A stretch of DNA of 64,000 bases from Tricholomella constricta (taxonomy: Eukaryota > Basidiomycota > Agaricomycetes > Agaricales > Lyophyllaceae): positions 62,001 to 126,000 of the forward strand of contig JAACJP010000018.1 of assembly GCA_013368375.1 (NCBI GenBank), written 5' to 3'. The number at the start of each line of letters is the position of its first letter. Position 1 is the stretch's first letter. Below the pieces are notes generated by a model. That model was given only the letters and a program-made list of their open reading frames with translations. It made no database searches and was not told the origin of the DNA. Positions 56,673 through 64,000 of this stretch are shown here, piece by piece. The position numbers and the translations under genes were made by a program.

Positions 56673-57308
56673 ATGCCTCAGAAGACTGTTCGGTTTCGCG
56701 AAGAGAACGAGGCAAACTCTTCGCCGCCACGCACCTCCTCCTCGCCTCCATTTTCTGCGGACAATCCATCATCACAACCGACCCCAACGATGCCTCCTTC
56801 ACCTGTGCACGCTGCAACAGTGCCTACAGATGAAAGTCTATCCCTCGACACTGCGTTCTATGGACAGGATGGACTACACACTGAGCTGGGCCACGACACT
56901 CAACTCTTTTTCGATATGCGCTACCCGCCCTTCGGCACAGTCAATGATCTAAACGCTTCCTTCAACTCCTCGGACCTCAAATTGGCTGCAACCTACACGC
57001 CCCAGCCCTTCATGACGATTCAATGCAAATTGCTTCCGTGGGCCATCGAGATATTTCCCAGACATGGCTGCACTTATGTCACAGTCCAGGATGTCCTTGT
57101 GGGAATTTTCGATTCCCTACAGTGTTGTGCGACTGCAGAAGAGTTCCAGCGGGAGAAACTTATGAAGCGCGAGGAGATAGAGAATCAACGCGTCCTCCGT
57201 CGTGACTTATCTCGACGGAGAATCGACTGGCTGTTGATGGATGATTGTTGCTTCCTCGGTTTATCTCACTCAATTGGGAATGTCTGGAGGCTGAGGGTTA
57301 ACGACTGA
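56673..57308 (+). CDS. DUF6699 domain protein (211 aa)
   Basis: The open frame begins at 56616, but ATG 56673 is chosen because it opens the family leader (MPQKTVRFREENEANSSP), the same K-x-V-x-F start seen at 59520 and 62603. A Ser/Pro/Thr-rich stretch of about 65 residues follows. The core has FMTIQCKLLPWAIEIFPRHG and TYVTVQDVLVGIFDSLQ. A charged helix and a terminal RRRIDWLLMDDCCFLGLSHS block follow. The terminal block is more diverged than in its neighbours (RIDWLLMDDCCF against RVDFLMGKNRFF). Single exon; no signal peptide. Function is unknown. First of three tandem plus-strand copies about 3 kb apart. Confidence 0.88.
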   Translation: MPQKTVRFREENEANSSPPRTSSSPPFSADNPSSQPTPTMPPSPVHAATVPTDESLSLDTAFYGQDGLHTELGHDTQLFFDMRYPPFGTVNDLNASFNSSDLKLAATYTPQPFMTIQCKLLPWAIEIFPRHGCTYVTVQDVLVGIFDSLQCCATAEEFQREKLMKREEIENQRVLRRDLSRRRIDWLLMDDCCFLGLSHSIGNVWRLRVND

Positions 57309-59519
57309 AGGTAAGTGCCACTCGAGGCTTGTTGATCTCGTCTAATCCACTTAACACCCCGAGACCTATTTTTCGTCAGATTATTACACTGACTTTACAT
57401 ACCCTGCGATACTTACACATACGCATCTGACGAACGAATACTGTATCCATAGCACATACTTTATACTTCAGCTATCCTGCAGGTCATCAGCCCCTCTCAT
57501 TTCCTTTATCTACTACCCATGTCGAGACAAGACTCCGATATCTTTTATTTGTAATATATATCTTCATCCAGAGGCTAAGGAGTGAATCGATTATTGCCGC
57601 AACATCGACACCCGCGATTATGGACGGGCGTGGTCACTGGATGTTTCGAGCCTCAACACATGGTATACAATCTGTGCGCAGGCAGAAGTCGATAATCACC
57701 GGCCCCATTCGAACAAAAATGACATGTGCTCGCTGTGGAACTTTAGAACGGCGATTAAACGACGATCATGATCGTAAGCCGAAGCTGGAGGCGCCGACTC
57801 TAGATAGAGATGTTGACAGAAAGAAATTGTTATGAAATCATAGAAGGACCCAGAATGGAACATGTCATATGCTCAAACACCCTTTTATAGACATGTGTGC
57901 AGTTTCGCAAATGGCGCAAGCCCGGACGAGTGTGTCACGACTTAAAAGTAATCCGCAAGTTTATGTTCCAGTTGTTCAGGGAGCCCAATTCTTGGGAAGC
58001 TTTGCCAGTGATCGTGCTTGTAGCTGTGGTCCTGGTGGTGATGTTTCAAATCGCAGAGGGGTTGCTCCTTCACCGGTTCACCATCAGACTCCGGGCAATG
58101 TCATCCATCTCGGCGGCCCTCACCACGTGTCACAAACTGACCATGTTGATGGTGGCCTCCTGGTTTCCTCGTGTCGAATCTTTCAACTCAGTTCCCTCTG
58201 CAGTTCCATCGTTCTTAACCCCCCATCGATGAAAAAATCTCAAATTCGCTTCCTGTTTCCTGCCATATGATAAACAATCTGGTTTCAATTTCGTCAGTTT
58301 TGCGCCTGTATTCACCTTTTCCCATGCAAATCATTCTCCTTTATCTCGAGAATCATGTCGTACGTTTCGCAATGCTACTATCAGCATGATATACTCAAAT
58401 AACAAAAATCTACAGATACCTACGCGGAGCAATGAACACATCCTGGTGAAACGAACTCGGACTTGCGCTGCCAGTCCTTCAAAGCTCGCAATGGCCGACA
58501 GTGCCCAATACCACGATCAGCTTTAGCTTTTAGGGTGATCGTCATGATAATCCTCACGTTGCTTGATTCAAACCGCCGTTTTCTGATCAGGCCTTCACCG
58601 ACGTAAATGAGGTCCTCTCGTCATTATGCTGATGTTACTGATCATGTCACGCATAGCAGCAAGTTGTACATGGAAACTGACCCTCTGGTTCGCGAAATTG
58701 ATCCTTCGGTGTCCGACGCGCGTCGTATACTTAACTGGCACATGCTTCCATCCATCACGCCACGTGCCGGCGACTGATATCGCGTTTACCTCATGCGGTG
58801 AGAATGATGAGAATCTCCCGAACTCTGCGCTCATTCAATGCAGGCCAGTTTATATAAGCTAGAGCATGAATGTTGTCACTGGATATCGTACAAGATCTCA
58901 GCGAACCAAGCTGCGTTCCAAGGCTCAGTTCTGCTGCTGCGTACACACGGCGGCGATTGCGATTGCTGGTGTATTAGGGTTCCGCCCCAATGCTTACGGA
59001 TCCGAAGGACCTTGGCTTCATACAAAGTACGTTCTAAATTTACAGTAACCCTCTCAGACCCGTCCGGGCTCACGTCGCACTATAACCAAAGCCAGGTGAT
59101 TCGCGGAGTCAATAAAATGACCGTGGACGTTTGCTGTTTTTGGTATTTTGCGCCCTCTGCCCAAGGTCGGTCGTCATCATGAGACCCTTTAGCCGTGCCG
59201 ATATGCCAAAGCTTGGCTTTGGTATCTCATGGTTGAACGGTCGCACCCAGTCCTTCTTCCGAGATTGCCTCGACCTTTAAGTGAGTGCTCTGCAGGATAG
59301 GGACATGATCGATCTGACGAGAACAGCAAACTTTTGAATAGGACCTTCCTTGTGGGTCCGCTAGGTTAACGACAAAGAGTCAGCGCAATCAGCCTATCAA
59401 TGCCACGGACCACTCTGGTATGAACTTCCGTATCCCCATTAGGCCAAAAGTCGACGTATCACATTGGCAATCGCCTTCCATCTTGACCAAACTTTTCTAC
59501 CCCACCACCACTCGACACT
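57309..59519. other. Intergenic between tandem DUF6699 genes
   Basis: Frames up to 133 codons occur (57869-58270) but overlap others and show no family features. Nothing recognised. Confidence 0.45.
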
Positions 59520-60191
59520 ATGGCGAAACGCGTTCAATTCGCTGCAGTTAACGCAAGCTACTCACCTAGCCCTTCAACGCCGTCACCCACCCTCTCCCTC
59601 TCATCTCTGCCATCTTCTTCTGACCCACCAACGCCGCCTGTTAACCCGGCCCCTATGTTTCACCCACGGTCAACATTTGAGCTCAAGCCGAGCCCTTTGC
59701 CCAGCCCCCCTCCCGACGAGATGCACATCCATTTCCTCCTCGCGTTCGCACCTTTTGGCGCACCTGCAGTCCAGTACGATATCACTACTCCGCCTACGCT
59801 TCTCTTAGGCAGCCAAGTTTCACTGGAGGCATTTCATGAACCTGCAACCGAGCCACCCCTTCCAAGCCTCAGCATCATATGCCCAAACTTACTCTCGCCA
59901 ATCACCGTCATCTCGGGCGACGTTGGCTACGTCACTCTCTCCGATGTTCTCCACGCCATTTACCACGAACTTCGCCTTCCTACGAACACTGCGGAGTATA
60001 AAAGCCTACTCCGTGATAACACAAAAGACGTCGACATGGCGTACTACCACCGATGCAGACGCTCGGGAGATGAGGCTCGCCAGTTGGAACGGGGGATAAA
60101 ACGAGTCGACTTTTTGATGGGGAAAAATCGCTTTTTTGGTCTATCGGGGACGTTGCATGGTCCCGACATCTGGGAACTCAATGTTGCCTGA
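59520..60191 (+). CDS. DUF6699 domain protein (223 aa)
   Basis: Single exon from ATG 59520. The leader MAKRVQFAAVNASYSPSPST is the classic DUF6699 start (K-x-V-x-F then Tyr-Ser-Pro), followed by Ser/Pro runs. The core has LSIICPNLLSPITVISGDVG and YVTLSDVLHAIYHELRL. An Arg-rich helix follows (YYHRCRRSGDEARQLERG), and the end reads IKRVDFLMGKNRFFGLSGT then GPDIWELNV, a near-consensus terminus. No signal peptide or membrane segment. Function is unknown. Closest in this window to the gene at 62603. Confidence 0.93.
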   Translation: MAKRVQFAAVNASYSPSPSTPSPTLSLSSLPSSSDPPTPPVNPAPMFHPRSTFELKPSPLPSPPPDEMHIHFLLAFAPFGAPAVQYDITTPPTLLLGSQVSLEAFHEPATEPPLPSLSIICPNLLSPITVISGDVGYVTLSDVLHAIYHELRLPTNTAEYKSLLRDNTKDVDMAYYHRCRRSGDEARQLERGIKRVDFLMGKNRFFGLSGTLHGPDIWELNVA

Positions 60192-62522
60192 TGGTCGATA
60201 AGGGACCCGGAGATTATCCAAAACTCTCGACGCCTCTTTTGCTGGTCGCTTGGTCAGCTCGGAGGCTTGCCGGAGGCACTACCGCGGAGTTTTCTGGCAC
60301 GAAAAGATCTTGCAGGGCGCTGAACGCTATATAGAACTACTTTATCGACTACTTATTGGGCTTCTTATTTCATCACTATTTCAACTGGACAATTATGTAC
60401 ACCGGTCCCAAAACAAAAAAGCTTGTAAATGTACAATAAAAATATGTGACTACCACTTTTCGACATTCGCGCCTGATAACCTGACTTGAAAAGGCGGGCG
60501 TACTTACGATAAATGGCTGGGCAGGAGGCGCAAACGACAAGCAGAGGATCTCTGCACGGCTGCCTGACTAACGCTATTCGCGGCGGCAACGGACAAGGAA
60601 CGGCGTACTCTCAGGACAAGTTCTATATTGTTGCAGCAAAGGAGACCCACGTTCGAGAGATATACATGCCGTGCGGCTATGTGTTCAGACGTGCGTTTAC
60701 GACTGGGGTTCAGATGCGAGTGCGGTGGCGACTCACTTTAGTGTACCTGAGTAATATGAAGCTGGAAATGGTAATGCAGCGCAGTCGGTTGAAGACTGAC
60801 AATAGGAGGGTGCCACAAAGCCGGGGTGCCACCACCGTGCAAGTCGGTCTTTGCTGTAGCCCGAAGGGTTATATGAATTTCCAGTGGTGCGCCTTTCCTT
60901 TACGAGTCGAACTTTGACGCCTCAGGTCGCCGATGTACTGAAGGCTGTCGTCGCGAGGAATCCGCAACAGATTGGTCAAGCACGGCGTGTTCGGGATCTA
61001 ATCCGGCGGATTACTTTCGATGATCTCGATAAAGTCATGTCACAGAGATACTGACCAGTTTTTTAAGCACACAACAATGTCAGAGATAATGGCTATATCG
61101 TGCAGAAGGAGCTGTTTTCAAGCGTGGCTTGAGTTCAATCATGTGTACTCGCTCCAGTTCTTCGAGGAGGGAAAAGTAACAGAATGGGATGAGAAGGTTA
61201 CAGACTGGCCCCAACTCCATTTGTGACGCGCAGGCGTCTTTCAGTGAAAATGGGTTGTCAGCGCTATCTTCCTCGGCAGTGCGCCGACACTGGAGCTCCG
61301 AACCTAAAGGATGGATGGATGGATGGAAGGAGTTCGGGCTTAGGTTACCGTTAGGCTTATCCCGAAACCGACAACTGGTCGTGGGAACATAACCAAAATT
61401 TTCCTGGTTTCAACCATCTCCACGACTGGAGGCCGCTTTCCACCAACTTATCTCCACCATTTCGGAACCATGATCACTTTCACCCCGCGCCGAACCACAC
61501 GGGAGGAGTAGAATCATTGTAGGCAGCGTTGACTCTATCGCATCGTTGACTTTATCTTTGGACCGGTGTGAGTTTGGCCGCGACACGGATGGGGACCTGA
61601 AGGCAATGCATGATTTCAATTCAGACGTGAAATAGCTGGTATCGCGCATGGGTGTTCTGCATTCTAAAGAAGCGGCTTTCTGAACTGCTACTGCGATCTA
61701 CACGTTCGTCGAACGAATGTTGTGAGTCTTGTCCAGCGTTCAACGTCGATTCATAGTTTCACGCCTGTTCAAACTTGGCTTTATTGCGTTCTCTCTGCTC
61801 TTACACCTCGGCCGAACTCTCCTATCCACAGCATGTGTATACAGTGTATGCGCCATAACTATTACACCACGTTACTCATTGACAATTCACCTGGCGCTTA
61901 TGAACGGACCCTCAGCTGACGGAACGCACTGCCTCAACTTGGAGCGCATCATGAAGATCCCTCTTTGCACCACGTCGGACCATACATGGCTAAGATTTCC
62001 CGCTTACGCCTTCCCCTTTTGCATATATGGCGAAGCTACATTCCACAAGATGCTGTGAAGCTTTCACGCGTCCCTTGAAAGCGCTGAAAGTCTCAGCATC
62101 ATCTCTGCTCTAAGAACGGGGCGAGTCTTGTCTACTGTTACTAATACAGCACTATGGTGCCAGTGCCCTGGCGTGGTCTTTCCGCTGTGTCTCCGTATGC
62201 TGATATCTGCCCGCAGTTTTAGACTCGCAGCTCTCCTCGTTTACTCCATCCGGCCCTCGCCCCTATCTCTTGGCGTCACTGGGTGGGGGCTGTACTGTCG
62301 TGTGGAAGAGCGCGGCGTGTGTCAACTGCGCTGCACTGCATCTAAGTACGCGCCCGCCTTTCCAAACTCGATCCCAAAGCCACGTTTCTCGACTCTAATA
62401 ATGCGCCCTTTCGATTTGCTCCCATGCCGTTATCAAACCTTTTCTGGATATGTCAGCCAGCCAAGGTTTGAGGCAGTATCCCGAAAGACGAGTCATGATG
62501 TCCACTGTGGAGACTGCGAGCG
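60192..62522. other. Intergenic between tandem DUF6699 genes
   Basis: Contains frames of up to 134 codons (60513-60917, 62128-62529) without family features. The (GGAT)4 repeat at 61309 is the only distinct structure. Confidence 0.45.
61309..61324. repeat. (GGAT)x4 microsatellite
   Basis: Four perfect GGAT units followed by a GGAA variant. Confidence 0.85.
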
Positions 62523-62530
62523 TATTTAAA
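62523..62530 (+). promoter_or_regulatory. TATA-like box of the DUF6699 gene at 62603
   Basis: TATTTAAA, 73 bp upstream of the chosen ATG. The position also argues against the earlier in-frame ATG at 62450 being the start. Confidence 0.5.
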
Positions 62531-62602
62531 CCTCTCCAGCCTCCCTCATTTCGACAAACACTCGCTAACTCGCCATCATCCGCCTCGTATATTCTTCCAA
62601 CG

Positions 62603-63283
62603 ATGCCAGGCAAGCACGTCCGCTTCTCGAGAGTCGCGACAGTGCACTCCCCACCAACCCCTTCTCTATCATTCTCAAACGTCTCTTCAGCTTCTTCGGC
62701 AGCTCCTCTTACACCCCCGTCGTACATTGGCAGCCTTCCGGGACCATCTCCCTATGTGGTCTCATTTCCGACGGGCAGCCAGACGACAAGCATGAAACCT
62801 GTACGCATTCATGCCCTACTCCAATCCTCCAGCTCCCCGGCCCTTGACTTCGACTTGACCCTACCGCCCTCGACCATCACCTCGCGCCATCAGGGTATAT
62901 CTCTGCGAGCGTTGTCAGAGCCTGCTACCAATCCTCCAGTCTCCGTCATCACCATCATAGTCCCACACCTCCCATGGTCTATTACAGTCCGCCCTTCGCA
63001 CGGCACCCACGTCACTGTTTCCGACGTCCTTGAGGAAATCTATCGCAAGCTCCGTACGAACATTTCCTCACAGGAATTTCATGCCCTTCCCAGCGAGAAG
63101 GATAGACAGCGAGTCACGGCGGCTTATGAGCAGCGCTACCGTCGCATTCGCAGCTCCAGAGAGTACGAGGATGAGAAACGTCGCGGCGTGCGGCGGGTCG
63201 ACTTCCTGATGAGACACACAAGGTTTATGGGTCTCTCATCGACCTCGAGAGGTCCTGACGTTTGGGTCCTGAACACAGCATGA
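62603..63283 (+). CDS. DUF6699 domain protein (226 aa)
   Basis: ATG 62603 is chosen over the earlier in-frame ATG at 62450 because it opens the family leader (MPGKHVRFSRVATVHSPPTP) and follows a TATA-like box. Ser/Pro-rich for about 60 residues. The core reads VITIIVPHLPWSITVRPSHG and THVTVSDVLEEIYRKLRTNI. A strongly basic helix follows (YEQRYRRIRSSREYEDEKR), then RRVDFLMRHTRFMGLSST and GPDVWVLNT. Single exon, no secretion signal. Function is unknown. Confidence 0.93.
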   Translation: MPGKHVRFSRVATVHSPPTPSLSFSNVSSASSAAPLTPPSYIGSLPGPSPYVVSFPTGSQTTSMKPVRIHALLQSSSSPALDFDLTLPPSTITSRHQGISLRALSEPATNPPVSVITIIVPHLPWSITVRPSHGTHVTVSDVLEEIYRKLRTNISSQEFHALPSEKDRQRVTAAYEQRYRRIRSSREYEDEKRRGVRRVDFLMRHTRFMGLSSTSRGPDVWVLNTA

Positions 63284-64000
63284 TTGCCGCTTACGTCTTT
63301 CACCCCGAAAGACACGTTAATCTCTGTTTCCTGTTATACCCTGCACCGCGCCCAACCCAGACTTCTACCAATGTATTTCACTCGCTAAACCTTATCGCTA
63401 TCTTTATCTCCCCAGCACCCTGTAGCCTTACCATCTAGTAGTAAGTAGTAGCAGTAATAGTCTTTATGCTGTATGATATAATCTATTTATGCCAAATGTT
63501 CGAGACGAGATATTAATCCAATGAATGGAGATAATGACAACCTGTCATCAAACAACGACCTGAACCGAACCTGGCGGTTTTCCGCGGCTAAAACGATCAG
63601 TTGTTATCTGTCCTCGATTCTCCTTATGCTTTTTTCAGGCCAATGCGAACGCTTTTACCGTGATTTTTCTGACCTGGCCTGTTCAGGATGTGAAGTATCA
63701 TCCAGAGTGTGAGCTTCAAACAGGTTTCGGGAAATACTTTCTGACTCCTTCCCATCTAACTCTAAACCCCTGCGAAACACAGGGCTGATATGCTGCTTAA
63801 TGAAGCGCCTAACTGGCATCAATACTAAGGACTCCTATCACAAAAACGCCTGAACTCAGTGGAGCCGCGACAACCTTATTTGTACCATCTATCATTTTCC
63901 TTGCATGACATGATTCAGATTATAGACATAGGTAGTCGGAAAAGGTTATCAAGCGATGAAGCAGGACTACATAGCCTGCCTACATCGGGATACTTTTTGG
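63284..64000. other. Right-end intergenic stretch
   Basis: 3' flank of the last DUF6699 gene with a GTA/GTAGTA-rich patch near 63436-63460. No gene recognised; a gene running off the right edge cannot be excluded. Confidence 0.5.

Noticed and set aside
62450..62602. Upstream in-frame ATG 62450 as DUF6699 start
   Set aside because: It lies upstream of the TATA-like box, and the family leader begins at 62603.
1..64000. tRNA genes, rRNA, CRISPR arrays, riboswitches
   Set aside because: No cloverleaf-like B-box context, no regularly spaced repeats and no bacterial features were seen; by-eye search only.

Overview
The window looks like nuclear DNA of a mushroom-forming fungus (Agaricomycetes, Basidiomycota). 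The evidence is the dense short introns (about 50-62 nt, GT...AG), several DUF6699 proteins (a family of unknown function common in these fungi), a CACTA/Tnp2 transposon of the type found there, and secreted wood- or wall-degrading enzymes with many exons. No tRNA, rRNA, CRISPR array or bacterial-type operon was seen.

Layout. 1.7-2.7 kb: a DUF6699 gene on the minus strand. 3.7-21.2 kb: three metabolic genes, namely a secreted GH30 endo-beta-1,6-glucanase-like enzyme (3654-6102, minus, 17 exons), an MFS transporter (7983-9870, plus, 8 exons) and a secreted GH3 beta-glucosidase (18130-21215, minus, about 17 exons). A small secreted-protein gene lies beside the GH3 gene, and an apparently intact two-ORF LINE retrotransposon (10120-16229, minus) sits inside the group. 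23.9-29.8 kb: a CACTA-like DNA transposon with a Tnp2 transposase and a second multi-exon gene. 30.7-32.7 kb: a secreted berberine-bridge-type FAD oxidase. 34.1-50.2 kb: six related genes or gene remnants. Most carry an HTR-x-(L/M)-Y-x2-IPLP motif, followed by a C-terminal piece resembling the DUF6699 core. 56.7-63.3 kb: three canonical DUF6699 genes in tandem on the plus strand.

How the genes may work together. GH30_3 and GH3 enzymes both act on beta-glucans, and an MFS carrier lies between them. A small beta-glucan breakdown and uptake locus is a reasonable inference, but it is not proven. The DUF6699 and DUF6699-like genes make up nine or ten of the host-type genes, so the window is a local expansion centre for this family. 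It contains live-looking, truncated and frameshifted copies.

Most notable items. (1) The HTR/IPLP DUF6699-like subfamily shares a short first exon and a phase-1 intron of about 60 nt, and has two alternative C-termini, one of them cysteine-rich. (2) The LINE ORF2 has an RNase H-like domain placed between endonuclease and reverse transcriptase, and three of its four catalytic acidic residues are replaced. Exon structures were read by eye from splice signals and family conservation; they are best supported for GH30, MFS, GH3, the FAD oxidase and the transposase.
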